From: Nocardioides_B sp963801125
GTDB taxonomy: Bacteria > Actinomycetota > Actinomycetes > Propionibacteriales > Nocardioidaceae
Direction: 5' to 3'
NCBI GenBank assembly: GCA_963801125.1
Contig: CAWDDL010000028.1
Location: 1 to 64,000 of the forward strand
Length of the DNA stretch: 64,000 nt
The notes under the pieces are model-generated. The model was not told where the DNA came from. It saw nothing but the letters and a program-made list of their open reading frames with translations, and did not search any database. Of the stretch, positions 16,223-24,541 are shown one piece after another (positions within the stretch are counted from its first letter, which is position 1; every line of letters begins with the position of its first letter). The position numbers and the translations under genes are program-made.

Positions 16223-17512
16223 TCAGCCGCCCACGTGCTGGGTCGGGATCACCGGCTCGCCGCGGGAGAGCTGGCGGGCGCGGACGGGCAGCTCCTCGCG
16301 CGACGACTCGTGCCGGGCGCGGATCGTGTCGAGGTTCTCCCGGCCGACGACCTCGCCGTCCCGCACCAGCGGCACGAGCAGGCTCCGGTCGTCTCCGTCG
16401 TTCGCCGCCGGCTCGCCGACCCCGACCACCTCCGCCTCCGCGCAGCCCTTCGCGTTGCGACGGCGCAGGGCGTACTTGCGGCCGCCGATCGAGATCTTGT
16501 CCTTGCTCTTCTTGGCGACGTCGACCATCGCGCCGTCGTCGCCGGCCCGTGAGACCAGCTTGTAGACGAACCCGCAGGTGGGGTGGCCGCTGCCGGTCAC
16601 CAGCGAGGTGCCGACCCCGTAGCCGTCGACGGGCGCCGAGGCGAGCCCGGCGATCGCGAACTCGTCGAGGTCGGAGGTGACGATGATCCGGGTGTCGTGC
16701 GCGCCGAGCCCGTCGAGCTGGGTGCGGACCTCCTGGGCGAGCAGCGACAGGTCGCCGGAGTCCAGTCGCACCGCGCCGAGTCCCGGCCCGGCGACCTCCA
16801 CCGCGGCGCGTACGGCCTCCGCGACGTCGTAGGTGTCGACGAGGAGCGTGGTGCCCCGGCCGAGCGCGTGGACCTGCGCGGTGAACGCGTCGCGCTCGGT
16901 GTCGTGCAGCAGCGTGAAGCTGTGCGCACTGGTGCCGGTGCTGGGGATCCCGTAACGCTGCCGGGCGGCGAGGTTGGAGGTCGCGGAGAAGCCGGCGACG
17001 TACGCCGCGCGCGCACACGCGACCGCGGCCTCTTCGTGCGTGCGCCGCGACCCCATCTCGATGACCGGTCGGCCCTGCGCGGCCCAGGTCATCCGGGAGG
17101 CCGCGGACGCGATCGCCGAGTCGTGGTTGAGGATCGAAAGCAGCACCGTCTCGAGCAGGACCGCCTCGGCGAACGTCGACTCCACGATCATCAGCGGCGA
17201 GTAGGGGAAGTAGATCTCGCCCTCCGGGTAGCCCCAGATGTCGCCGGTGAAACGGAAGCCCTCGAGCCACGTCAGCGTCGCCTCGTCCACGACGACGCCG
17301 TCGCGCAACGCCGCCAGGTCGGACTCGGCGAAGGTGAAGTCCGCCACGGCGTCGAGGGCTCGCTGCACACCGGCCACCACGCCGTACCGGCGGCCCTCGG
17401 GCAGCCGTCGGGGGAACAGCTCGAACACGGCGCGACGGTCGGCGGTCCCGGCGGCCAGCGCGGCCTGGAGCATGGTGAGCTCGTAGTGGTCGGTGAGCAG
17501 TGCGGTGGTCAC
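16223..17512 (-). CDS. pncB: Nicotinate phosphoribosyltransferase
   Basis: 429 residues from GTG 17512. The N-terminal LLTDHYELTMLQAAL, the GSRRTHEEAAVACARAAYVAGF segment with the phosphorylatable His region, VRLDSGDLSLLAQEVR and GYGVGTSLVTG are diagnostic. It joins nicotinate and PRPP to nicotinate mononucleotide, coupled to ATP hydrolysis. With pncA downstream it forms the nicotinamide salvage route. The promoter (TACGCT plus 7 bases before GTG) is leaderless and overlaps head to head with that of clpS. Confidence 0.94.
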   Translation of the reverse strand: MTTALLTDHYELTMLQAALAAGTADRRAVFELFPRRLPEGRRYGVVAGVQRALDAVADFTFAESDLAALRDGVVVDEATLTWLEGFRFTGDIWGYPEGEIYFPYSPLMIVESTFAEAVLLETVLLSILNHDSAIASAASRMTWAAQGRPVIEMGSRRTHEEAAVACARAAYVAGFSATSNLAARQRYGIPSTGTSAHSFTLLHDTERDAFTAQVHALGRGTTLLVDTYDVAEAVRAAVEVAGPGLGAVRLDSGDLSLLAQEVRTQLDGLGAHDTRIIVTSDLDEFAIAGLASAPVDGYGVGTSLVTGSGHPTCGFVYKLVSRAGDDGAMVDVAKKSKDKISIGGRKYALRRRNAKGCAEAEVVGVGEPAANDGDDRSLLVPLVRDGEVVGRENLDTIRARHESSREELPVRARQLSRGEPVIPTQHVGG

Positions 17513-17519
17513 CCGCCCC

Positions 17520-17549
17520 AGCGTACGGGCGGCCCGGGCGTCCTAGGAT
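17520..17549. promoter_or_regulatory. Overlapping divergent leaderless promoters of pncB and clpS
   Basis: Minus strand: TACGCT (17525-17520), 7 bases, GTG 17512. Plus strand: TAGGAT (17544-17549), 7 bases, GTG 17557. The two -10 elements are 18 bases apart, so polymerases would compete. Confidence 0.6.
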
Positions 17550-17556
17550 GAGCCGC

Positions 17557-17844
17557 GTGTCTGCCCCCATGCCCGTCGAGACCGAGCGCCCCGACGAAGC
17601 CGTGCTCCTGGACCGCCCGTGGTCCACGGTGGTGTGGAACGACCCGGTGAACCTGATGTCCTACGTCACCTACGTGTTCGAGACCTACTTCCGCTACCCG
17701 CGCGCCAAGGCCGAGAAGCTGATGCTGGAGGTCCACAACGACGGCCGGTCGACGGTCTCGACCGGGTCGCGCGAGGAGATGGAGCGCGACGTGCAGGCGA
17801 TGCACGAGTACGGACTGTGGGCGACCATGGAGAAGGTGGACTGA
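17557..17844 (+). CDS. clpS: ATP-dependent Clp protease adaptor ClpS
   Basis: 95 residues starting at GTG 17557 (an ATG at 17548 falls inside the -10). The ClpS fold is clear: WSTVVWNDPVNLMSYVTYVF, the N-end-rule pocket residues in NDPVN and VHNDGRSTVSTGSREEMERDV. It binds N-degron substrates and delivers them to ClpC/ClpA for degradation by ClpP. As in M. tuberculosis (Rv1331) it is followed directly by a DUF2017 gene, two bases away. Confidence 0.93.
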   Translation: MSAPMPVETERPDEAVLLDRPWSTVVWNDPVNLMSYVTYVFETYFRYPRAKAEKLMLEVHNDGRSTVSTGSREEMERDVQAMHEYGLWATMEKVD

Positions 17845-17846
17845 CC

Positions 17847-18431
17847 ATGAGCACCGGCTTCGAGTCCCGCCGCGGCGGGGGAGCGGTCGCGACCTTCACC
17901 GGGTTCGAGGCCGACCTGCTGAGGTCCCTGGCGTCCCAGCTCGTCGAGCTGCTGCGCAACGAGGTCGCGGCCCCGCAGGAGTCGACCGACCCGTTCGAGC
18001 AGATGATGGACTTCACCGGCCCCACCACCGAGCCCGACGATCCGGTGCTGGCGCGGCTCTTCCCCACCGCCTATCCCGACGACGAGGAGTCGGCCGGCGA
18101 GTTCCGCCGGTTCACCGAGGGCTCGCTGCGCGACAGCAAGGCCCGCGCGGCCGCGCTGGTGATCGACACCCTCGAGGAGGCGGGGCTCCCCGACGAGCTC
18201 GCGGAGGACGGTCTGCACATCGACGTCGAGCTCGACCCGGAGGCGGCGCTTTCCTGGTTGAAGTCGTTCACCGACGTCCGCCTGGCACTGGCCACCCGCC
18301 TCGGCATCGAGGACGAGGACGACGACTTCTGGCTCGCGTTGCCCGACGACGACCCGCGCACCCAGGTGCACGACATCTACGACTGGGTCGGCTACCTGCA
18401 GGAGACCCTGGTCCACGCGCTGTCGCAGTGA
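17847..18431 (+). CDS. DUF2017 family protein
   Basis: 194 residues, acidic. The first helix FTGFEADLLRSLASQLVELL, the segment DPVLARLFPTAYPDDEESAGEFRRFTEGSLRDSKARAA and the C-terminal HDIYDWVGYLQETLVHAL are typical of DUF2017, which in actinobacteria follows clpS (Rv1332 in M. tuberculosis). The molecular function is unknown. It is translated from ATG 17847 just after the clpS stop, so one operon is likely. A SulP gene on the other strand ends three bases beyond it, where the usual synteny is broken. Confidence 0.9.
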   Translation: MSTGFESRRGGGAVATFTGFEADLLRSLASQLVELLRNEVAAPQESTDPFEQMMDFTGPTTEPDDPVLARLFPTAYPDDEESAGEFRRFTEGSLRDSKARAAALVIDTLEEAGLPDELAEDGLHIDVELDPEAALSWLKSFTDVRLALATRLGIEDEDDDFWLALPDDDPRTQVHDIYDWVGYLQETLVHALSQ

Positions 18432-18433
18432 CC

Positions 18434-20140
18434 TCAGTGGCCGGCGGGGCCCACGTGCTCGGGGTCGCGCGCCGCGTGCCGGCGGGCATGGGCGATCGCC
18501 TCGGGCGTGCCGGCGAACAGGTGCCGTTCGTCGGCGAGGCTGTCCAGCACACCCAGTGCGCGCAGCGTGGCGACCTGCCCGTCCCGCACGCCGGACATCA
18601 GCACGGTGACGCCGCGGTGCTCCAGCGCGCGCACCGTGTCGCGGAGCACGGCGGCGCCGGTGGCGTCCAAGGTGGGCACCCGTGACATCCGCAGCACCAC
18701 CACGCGGACGTCGGTGAGCATCGACAGCTCCAGCAGGGCCTGGTGGGCGCCGCCGAAGAACAGCGGCCCGTCGAGCCGGTAGGCCACGATGTGCGCGTCG
18801 AGCAGTGCGTGCTCCTCGTCGCTGTGGTGCTGCGCCGTGAGCGGCTCCTCCTCCAGGGTCACGGAGCGGGCCATGCTCCGCAGCGCGAGGGCGCCGGCGG
18901 CGACGATCCCGAGGATGACGGCGGTGACCAGGTCGAGGACCACGGTCGCGGCCGTCGTGCCGACGAGGACCAGGGCATCGCCGCGGCTGGACCGCAGCAG
19001 GGCTCGCAGCGAGCTGACCTCGATCATCCGCAGCGCGGTCGCGAGCAGGACCCCGGCGAGCGCCGCCAGCGGGATCCGCTCCACCGCCGGGGCGATCAGC
19101 AGGACGACGAGCGCGAGGAACGCGGCGTGAGACAGCGCGGCGAGCCGCGACGAGGCGCCGCTGCGCACGTTCACGGCCGTGCGGGCGATGGCCGCCGTCG
19201 CGGGAATGCCGCCGAACAGCGGGCTGACCAGGTTGGCGACGCCCTGCCCGAACAGCTCGCGGTCCGGGTCGTGGCGCTCGGAGACGCTCATCGCATCGGA
19301 CACCGTGGCCGAGAGCAGGCTCTCCAGCGCCGCGAGCGCGGCGACGGCGAGGGCCGGCAGCAGCAGGTGGTGCAGGTCGGCCCAGGGCAGGTCGGGCAGG
19401 CGCGGCGCGGGAAGCGAGGACGGCAGCGCGCCGATCCGCGCGACGTCGAGATGGAGCAGCTCGGCCAGCAGGGTGGCCAGCGCGACGCCGACCAGCGAAC
19501 CCGGGACTCCGGGGCGGATCCGGGCGACGAGCAGCATCAGCGCGGACACCCCGAGCGCGATGGCCGGTGCGAGCAGCTGCGGGTCGCGCACCCAGGCCAG
19601 CACCGCGCCGCCGGCGAGCTGCAGCACGTGCTCCCCGCCGGCGTCGACCCCCAGGGCGTTGGGGAGCTGTTGGATGCCGATGATCAGCGCGATGCCGAGG
19701 GTGAAGCCCTCGATCACCGGCAGCGGGATCAGACGCACGTAGCGGCCGAGCCCCGCCCCGGCCATCGCGACCAGGATCAGGCCGGCGAGCAGGCCGACCA
19801 CCAGGACGCCGTTCGCGCCGTAGGTGGCGACCAGGGGGATCAGCACGACCGTCATCGCGCCGGTCGGCCCGCTGACCTGAAGGTTGCTCCCGCCGAAGAC
19901 GGCAGCCGCGGCACCGGCGACGATCGCGGTCACCAGGCCGGCGGTCGCCCCGAGCCCGGAGGTGATGCCGAAGGCCAGCGCGAGCGGGAGCGCGACGATC
20001 CCGACGGTGACCCCGGCGAGCAGGTCCCGGCGCGGGTCACGCCGCATCGCGTGCAGGTCCTCGCGCCGGGGGAGCAGGGTGCGCAGGCGCCGCCACGCCG
20101 CCGCGCCGGCGCTCGTGGGTCGTGCCCCGGTGGTGCTCAC
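18434..20140 (-). CDS. SulP family anion transporter with STAS domain
   Basis: 568 residues from GTG 20140. About 12 membrane helices with the SulP signature GITSGLGATAGLVTAIVAGA and FGGSNLQVSGPTGAMTVV, and GGIPATAAIARTAVNVRSGA in the core. Residues ~440-550 form a cytoplasmic STAS domain (VVVLRMSRVPTLDATGAAVL). It imports sulfate, bicarbonate or a related anion. The upstream ArsR-type regulator overlaps it by four bases. The pair sits between DUF2017 and mec-cysO-cysM, next to cysteine biosynthesis genes, which makes sulfate attractive but not proven. Confidence 0.92.
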   Translation of the reverse strand: MSTTGARPTSAGAAAWRRLRTLLPRREDLHAMRRDPRRDLLAGVTVGIVALPLALAFGITSGLGATAGLVTAIVAGAAAAVFGGSNLQVSGPTGAMTVVLIPLVATYGANGVLVVGLLAGLILVAMAGAGLGRYVRLIPLPVIEGFTLGIALIIGIQQLPNALGVDAGGEHVLQLAGGAVLAWVRDPQLLAPAIALGVSALMLLVARIRPGVPGSLVGVALATLLAELLHLDVARIGALPSSLPAPRLPDLPWADLHHLLLPALAVAALAALESLLSATVSDAMSVSERHDPDRELFGQGVANLVSPLFGGIPATAAIARTAVNVRSGASSRLAALSHAAFLALVVLLIAPAVERIPLAALAGVLLATALRMIEVSSLRALLRSSRGDALVLVGTTAATVVLDLVTAVILGIVAAGALALRSMARSVTLEEEPLTAQHHSDEEHALLDAHIVAYRLDGPLFFGGAHQALLELSMLTDVRVVVLRMSRVPTLDATGAAVLRDTVRALEHRGVTVLMSGVRDGQVATLRALGVLDSLADERHLFAGTPEAIAHARRHAARDPEHVGPAGH

Positions 20141-20478
20141 CGGCGCCAGGTCGTGGTGCGGGAGACCTCGTCGACCAGCTCGCCGGCATCGGCGTGCTTG
20201 GTCTCCAGGATGTGCCGGGCGGCGAGGAGCAGGTCGCGCACCTCGGGCAGGGCGAGCGAGTAGATCACCTCGGTGCCCTCCCGGCGCTGGACGACCAGCC
20301 CGGCCATCCGCAGCACGGCCAGCTGCTGGGACAGGTTGCTGGGCTCGATGGTGATCGCCGCGAGCAGCTCGTGCACCGGCCGGTCGCCGGCGGCAAGCAG
20401 CTCCAGGACGCGGATCCGGGCGGGGTGACCGAGCGTGCGGAAGAACTCCGCCTTGGCCTGGTAGAGCGGCACCGGCAC
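20137..20478 (-). CDS. ArsR/SmtB-type regulator of the SulP transporter
   Basis: 113 residues from GTG 20478, behind AGGAGG at six bases. A single winged helix: AEFFRTLGHPARIRVLELL, HELLAAITIEPSNLSQQLAVLRMAGLV (recognition helix) and a wing VVQRREGTEVIYSL. It contains no cysteine, so it cannot use the thiolate metal site of ArsR or the persulfide switch of BigR/SqrR. It overlaps the SulP gene by four bases. A strong dyad in its own promoter (20500-20530) is its likely operator. Confidence 0.9.
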   Translation of the reverse strand: MPVPLYQAKAEFFRTLGHPARIRVLELLAAGDRPVHELLAAITIEPSNLSQQLAVLRMAGLVVQRREGTEVIYSLALPEVRDLLLAARHILETKHADAGELVDEVSRTTTWRR

Positions 20479-20499
20479 GCCGTACCTCCTGGGGAGTAG

Positions 20500-20530
20500 T
20501 TGAGGACTTGAAGAATACGTCAAGTATTCA
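20500..20530. promoter_or_regulatory. Operator dyad of the ArsR-SulP promoter
   Basis: Half-sites TTGA (20500), TTGA (20508), TCAA (20520) and TCA (20528) form a double dyad, with the inner core GAATAC-GTCAA-GTATTC (six-base perfect arms). It lies 22 bases before the regulator start and also near the divergent mec promoter. Confidence 0.65.
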
Positions 20531-20580
20531 GGTAACGGCCCAGCAGATGGGCTCGTCCGGGCGTGACGTGCCCCACGCCG

Positions 20581-20586
20581 TACCCT
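20581..20586 (+). promoter_or_regulatory. -10 element of leaderless mec promoter
   Basis: TACCCT, 7 bases, then GTG 20594. It is 50 bases from the ArsR operator, so mec-cysO-cysM could be influenced by the same regulator. Confidence 0.5.
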
Positions 20587-20593
20587 CGGGGGT

Positions 20594-21022
20594 GTGTTGA
20601 GGATCGACCAGAAGACGTACGACGCGATCGTGGCGCACGCCAAGAAGGACCACCCCGACGAGGCGTGCGGCGTCGTCGCGGGCCCGGAGGGGTCCGACCG
20701 TCCGGAGCGGTTCGTCCCGATGGTCAACGCCGCCAGCAGCCCGACGTTCTACGAGTTCGACCCGACCGACCTGCTCCAGCTCTACAAGGAGATGGACGCC
20801 CGCGACGAGGAGCCGGTCGTGGTCTACCACTCCCACACGGCCACCGAGGCCTACCCCTCGCGCACCGACATCGGCCTGGCCTCGGAGCCGAACGCCCACT
20901 ACGTGCTCGTCTCCACACGCGAGCACGGGAATAGTCCCGGCCCTGTGGAGTTCAGGTCTTACAGGATCGTCGACGGCGAGGTGACCGAGGAAGAGGTCAC
21001 CGTGCTGCCGTCCGACGGCTGA
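20594..21022 (+). CDS. mec: JAMM/Mec+ metalloprotease for CysO-cysteine
   Basis: 142 residues from GTG 20594. The JAMM zinc site is complete: HSH at residues 79-81, Ser and Asp in TATEAYPSRTDIG (H-x-H-x7-S-x2-D), with an upstream acidic residue in DEEPVV. In M. tuberculosis Mec+ (Rv1334) cleaves cysteine from the CysO-Cys adduct, completing CysM-dependent cysteine synthesis. The same gene order mec-cysO-cysM is present. In this organism the protease may have a second job, because CysO is made with extra residues after its Gly-Gly. Confidence 0.92.
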   Translation: MLRIDQKTYDAIVAHAKKDHPDEACGVVAGPEGSDRPERFVPMVNAASSPTFYEFDPTDLLQLYKEMDARDEEPVVVYHSHTATEAYPSRTDIGLASEPNAHYVLVSTREHGNSPGPVEFRSYRIVDGEVTEEEVTVLPSDG

Positions 21023-21069
21023 CGTCCCGAAGCACACCAGCCCCCGAACCCAGCAAGGAGTCACGACTG

Positions 21070-21387
21070 ATGGCAGTCGAGGTCCGCATCCCCACGATCC
21101 TTCGCACCTACACCGGCGGCGAGAAGGCCGTGTCCGGCGAGGGCGCGACGCTCTCGGAGCTGATCGACAACCTCGAGGCGAGCCACCCCGGCCTCAAGGA
21201 CCGGCTGATCGAGGCCAAGGACGGCCAGGGCGACCTGCGCCGCTTCGTCAACGTCTACGTCAACGACGAGGACGTCCGGTTCACCGGCGGCCTGGACACC
21301 AAGCTCGACGACGGCGACCAGATCGTCGTGCTGCCGGCCGTCGCGGGCGGCGCCGGCGACCGGGCGGAGACGACGGGCCTGCGCTGA
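21070..21387 (+). CDS. cysO: Sulfur carrier protein CysO with C-terminal extension
   Basis: 105 residues, ubiquitin-like ThiS/MoaD fold. RIPTILRTYTGGEKAVSGEG at the start and VNVYVNDEDVRFTGGLDT in the middle match CysO closely. The functional end LPAVAGG falls at residues 93-94, but 11 more residues (AGDRAETTGLR) follow before the stop. CysO of M. tuberculosis ends at Gly-Gly, whose carboxylate is thiolated. Here the tail must be removed before use, probably by the JAMM protease encoded just upstream. AAGGAG precedes the ATG, and cysM follows three bases after the stop. Confidence 0.92.
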   Translation: MAVEVRIPTILRTYTGGEKAVSGEGATLSELIDNLEASHPGLKDRLIEAKDGQGDLRRFVNVYVNDEDVRFTGGLDTKLDDGDQIVVLPAVAGGAGDRAETTGLR

Positions 21388-21390
21388 CCC

Positions 21391-22338
21391 ATGCGCTTCG
21401 ACTCGCTCCTCGAATCGGTCGGCGGCACCCCTCTCGTGGGGCTGCCGCGGCTGTCGCCCTCCCCCGACGTGCGGCTGTGGGCGAAGCTCGAGGACATGAA
21501 CCCCACCGGCTCGATCAAGGACCGGGCCGCGCTGCGGATGGTCGAGCAGGCGGAGAAGGACGGCCGGCTGCGTCCTGGCTGCACGATCCTGGAGCCCACC
21601 TCGGGCAACACCGGCATCTCGCTGGCGATGGCCGCGAAGCTGCGCGGCTACCGGCTCGTGTGCGTGATGCCGGAGAACACGTCCGTGGAGCGCAAGCAGC
21701 TGCTGGCGATGTGGGGCGCGGAGATCGTGTCCTCGCCGGCCGCGGGCGGCTCCAACGAGGCGGTACGGGTCGCCAAGCGCCTCGCCGAGGAGCACCCGGA
21801 CTGGGTGATGCTCTACCAGTACGGCAACCCCGCCAACGCGCTGGCGCACTACGAGGGCACCGGCCCGGAGATTCTCGAGGACCTGCCGAGCGTCACGCAC
21901 TTCGTCGCCGGCCTCGGCACCACCGGCACGCTGATGGGCGTCGGCCGGTTCTTCCGCGAGCACAAGCCGGACGTGCGGATCGTCGCGGCCGAGCCCCGCT
22001 ACGGCGAGCTCGTCTACGGCCTGCGCAACCTCGACGAGGGGTTCGTCCCCGAGCTCTACGACGAGACGATGATCGACGCCCGGTTCTCGGTCGGCCCCCG
22101 AGACGCCGTACGACGCGTCCGCGAGCTGCTCGAGCTGGAGGGGATCTTCGCCGGAATCTCCACGGGGGCGATCCTGCACGCCGCTCTCGGCCAGGCCGCG
22201 AAGTCCCAGAAGGCCGGTGAGCGGGCCGACATCGTGTTCGTGGTCTGCGACGGCGGCTGGAAGTACCTCTCTACCGGCGCCTACGAGGGCACCATCGACG
22301 AGGCCGAGGACCGGCTCGAGGGCCAGCTCTGGGCCTGA
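21391..22338 (+). CDS. cysM: CysO-dependent cysteine synthase (CysM type)
   Basis: 315 residues. The PLP lysine is in NPTGSIKDRAALRM (near residue 44), the substrate loop is TSGNTGISLAMAA and the phosphate-binding loop is GLGTTGTLMG. It is a fold-type II synthase that in this gene context uses O-phosphoserine and the CysO thiocarboxylate (as for Rv1336). It follows cysO by three bases. Downstream it meets the convergent AbiEi-like gene after 15 bases, where M. tuberculosis has a rhomboid protease gene (Rv1337). Confidence 0.94.
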   Translation: MRFDSLLESVGGTPLVGLPRLSPSPDVRLWAKLEDMNPTGSIKDRAALRMVEQAEKDGRLRPGCTILEPTSGNTGISLAMAAKLRGYRLVCVMPENTSVERKQLLAMWGAEIVSSPAAGGSNEAVRVAKRLAEEHPDWVMLYQYGNPANALAHYEGTGPEILEDLPSVTHFVAGLGTTGTLMGVGRFFREHKPDVRIVAAEPRYGELVYGLRNLDEGFVPELYDETMIDARFSVGPRDAVRRVRELLELEGIFAGISTGAILHAALGQAAKSQKAGERADIVFVVCDGGWKYLSTGAYEGTIDEAEDRLEGQLWA

Positions 22339-22353
22339 GCCGGGCGCCAGGCG

Positions 22354-23373
22354 CTACCCGGGTCGATCGTCGGCATCCCGTGCCGGTGATCGACCCGGCA
22401 ACGTCGCCCCTGCCCGGTTCGCGATGCACCCGGGACCGCACGGCCGGATCATTCCGGGCCAGCCGCGCGCGTGGAGCAGCTGCCCGATCCGCAGCGCGGT
22501 GCGGCAACCGGTCTCCTCGACGTGGCGCCAGCCGAGCCGGACCGTGACCCGTCCGCCGGCGCCGGCGTCGAGGTCGCGGTCCATGTCCGCCCACCGGTCG
22601 GTGGACCACTCGTGCCCGAGCCGACCGTCCAGCTCGACGATCACGCCGAAGCGCTCGTACTCGGCGTCGCGGTAGACGCCGCCATGCGCGGTGGCCTCGT
22701 GCCGCTGGCGCCGTGCCGTCGGGAGGCCGTGACGCCGCTCGAGCCGCAGGTAGCCCTGCTCCAGGACGGAGTGTGCTCCCGCCGCGACCTCGGGGAGCGC
22801 CCGTCGCAGCCAGGTGCCGTGGGTCATCCGGCGCGATCCGAGCGCCGCGAGGATCCGCTCCGCCGTCGTCCGGCGCCGGCCACAGGCATCCGCGACGATC
22901 CCGAACGCCCGGGTGCGGCTCGCAGCGGCGGCGCACACGACGAGCACGGCCTCCTCGACCTTGAGCCGGGGTGGCGAGAGGTGCCAGGCCACCCGGGGCT
23001 CGAGGTCGACCACCCGGTGGACCCGCACGCCCTCGACGGCCACCACCTTGCGCGGGTGCGCCACGGCCACGTGCACCGGCTCGGCGGCGGACGGCGCGCT
23101 TGCACGTCGAGTGGGCAGCGCGCCGTACGCGTCCAGCGCGGACTCGCCGTACAGGGCGGCCGGCCAGTAGCGCAGCACCGCCGCCCACTGCCGCTGGCTG
23201 GCGGTGAGCGGGCCGGTGTGGTCCACGTAGACGCCCGCGTGGACCGAGGCCCATTCGCGCCTGCGCAGCAGCCGCTCGATGTCGTTGTCGGTGAGGCCGG
23301 CAGCGAGCACCTGCCGTCGCGCGACGACGCCGCTCTGCAGACACATGAGCTCGGTCAGCGAGGTGGGCAGCAT
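22354..23373 (-). CDS. AbiEi-antitoxin-like protein with DUF559/Vsr-like C-terminal domain
   Basis: 339 residues from ATG 23373. The N-terminal ~55 residues form a winged helix as in AbiEi-type antitoxins (CLQSGVVARRQVLAAGLTDNDIERLLRRREW ... VHAGVYV). The middle has AVLRYWPAALYGESALDAYGA and HVAVAHPRKV. The C-terminal region RYGVIVELDGR-like FGVIVELDGRLGHEW with RTALRIGQLL resembles the DUF559/Vsr endonuclease fold (E-x-D). Such fused proteins are common orphan genes in Nocardioides-type genomes; no AbiEii toxin lies next to it. The last ~30 residues are Pro/Gly/Arg-rich. Function unproven. Confidence 0.75.
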   Translation of the reverse strand: MLPTSLTELMCLQSGVVARRQVLAAGLTDNDIERLLRRREWASVHAGVYVDHTGPLTASQRQWAAVLRYWPAALYGESALDAYGALPTRRASAPSAAEPVHVAVAHPRKVVAVEGVRVHRVVDLEPRVAWHLSPPRLKVEEAVLVVCAAAASRTRAFGIVADACGRRRTTAERILAALGSRRMTHGTWLRRALPEVAAGAHSVLEQGYLRLERRHGLPTARRQRHEATAHGGVYRDAEYERFGVIVELDGRLGHEWSTDRWADMDRDLDAGAGGRVTVRLGWRHVEETGCRTALRIGQLLHARGWPGMIRPCGPGCIANRAGATLPGRSPARDADDRPG

Positions 23374-23553
23374 CGTGCGAGCCTGCGCGTACGACGTCTC
23401 CGACCGGTCCGCCCGCTCCGGCGGCTGGGGACAGCCGGCCGGCCGACGTCGCTGGGGACGGGATCCGGCCGACGCACGTGGAACAGGCCGCGGCGGACGG
23501 CCGGCGCGGGTTATGGTGGCGCCGCCCACCCATCGTGACCAGGGGAGCGCCTC

Positions 23554-24534
23554 GTGCGTGAGATCGTCGTCTTCAGCGGCAGTGCCCACCGTGCGCTCGC
23601 CACGGCCATCTGCGACGAGCTCGGCGTGGAGCTGTCCTCGGTCGAGATGACCCGGTTCAGCAACGACTGCCTCCAGGCGCAGCTGCAGGCCAACTGCCGC
23701 CAGCGCGACGTCTACATCGTCCAGCCGCTGGTGCCGCCGACCCAGGAGCACCTGATGGAGCTCCTGCTCATGGTGGACGCGGCCAAGGGTGCCTCCGCGG
23801 CGCAGGTCACAGCGGTCATCCCGCACTACGCCTACGCCCGCTCGGACAAGAAGGACGCGTCCAGGATCTCGATCGGCGGGCGGCTGGTGGCCGACCTGCT
23901 CGCGACGGCCGGCGTCTCCCGGGTCATCACGATGACCTTGCACGCGCCGCAGGTGCACGGCTTCTTCTCCGTGCCCGTGGACCACCTGACCGCGCTCGGC
24001 GTGCTCGCCGAGCACTTCCAGGGCCAGGACCTGAGCAACACCGTCGTGGTCTCGCCCGACCTCGGCAACGCCAAGACCGCGACCCAGTTCGCGCGGCTGC
24101 TCGGCGTGCCGGTCGCGGCCGGGAGCAAGCAGCGGCTCGCCGACGACCGGGTCGTGATCGACGCGGTCGTCGGTGACGTGGAGGGCAAGCGCGCGCTGAT
24201 CCTCGACGACGAGATCGCCACGGGCGGCTCCATCGTCGAGCTCCTCGACAAGCTCGGCGAGCTCGGTTGCACTGGCGCGTCGGTGGCCTGCACGCACGGC
24301 TTGTTCGTCGGCAAGGCGGTCTCGCGCCTGCGCGAGCACCCGATGATCGACGAGGTCGTCACCACCGACACCGTGCCCTCGGCCGACTGGCCCGAGCTGA
24401 AGGTGCGCTCGGTCGCCGGCCTGTTCGCCGAGGCGATCGCACGGGTGCACGCGGGGGAGTCGATCAGCAGCCTGTTCGACGGTGTGGACCCCACGCTCGG
24501 ACCGCCGCAGCCACGCCTGCCGTTCTCCGTCTGA
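23554..24534 (+). CDS. prs: Ribose-phosphate diphosphokinase (PRPP synthetase)
   Basis: 326 residues from GTG 23554. It shows the PRPP synthetase features: VVFSGSAHRALATAI at the start, the flexible loop SDKKDASRISIGGRLVADLL, VSPDLGNAKTATQFARLL and the PRPP-binding loop ALILDDEIATGGSIVEL. It makes PRPP from ribose 5-phosphate and ATP. The lower similarity of the ATP-binding segment to the housekeeping enzyme suggests a second, actinobacterial type Prs, but I cannot rank paralogues from this window. The acyltransferase gene starts seven bases after the stop. Confidence 0.9.
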   Translation: MREIVVFSGSAHRALATAICDELGVELSSVEMTRFSNDCLQAQLQANCRQRDVYIVQPLVPPTQEHLMELLLMVDAAKGASAAQVTAVIPHYAYARSDKKDASRISIGGRLVADLLATAGVSRVITMTLHAPQVHGFFSVPVDHLTALGVLAEHFQGQDLSNTVVVSPDLGNAKTATQFARLLGVPVAAGSKQRLADDRVVIDAVVGDVEGKRALILDDEIATGGSIVELLDKLGELGCTGASVACTHGLFVGKAVSRLREHPMIDEVVTTDTVPSADWPELKVRSVAGLFAEAIARVHAGESISSLFDGVDPTLGPPQPRLPFSV

Positions 24535-24541
24535 GACGCCG

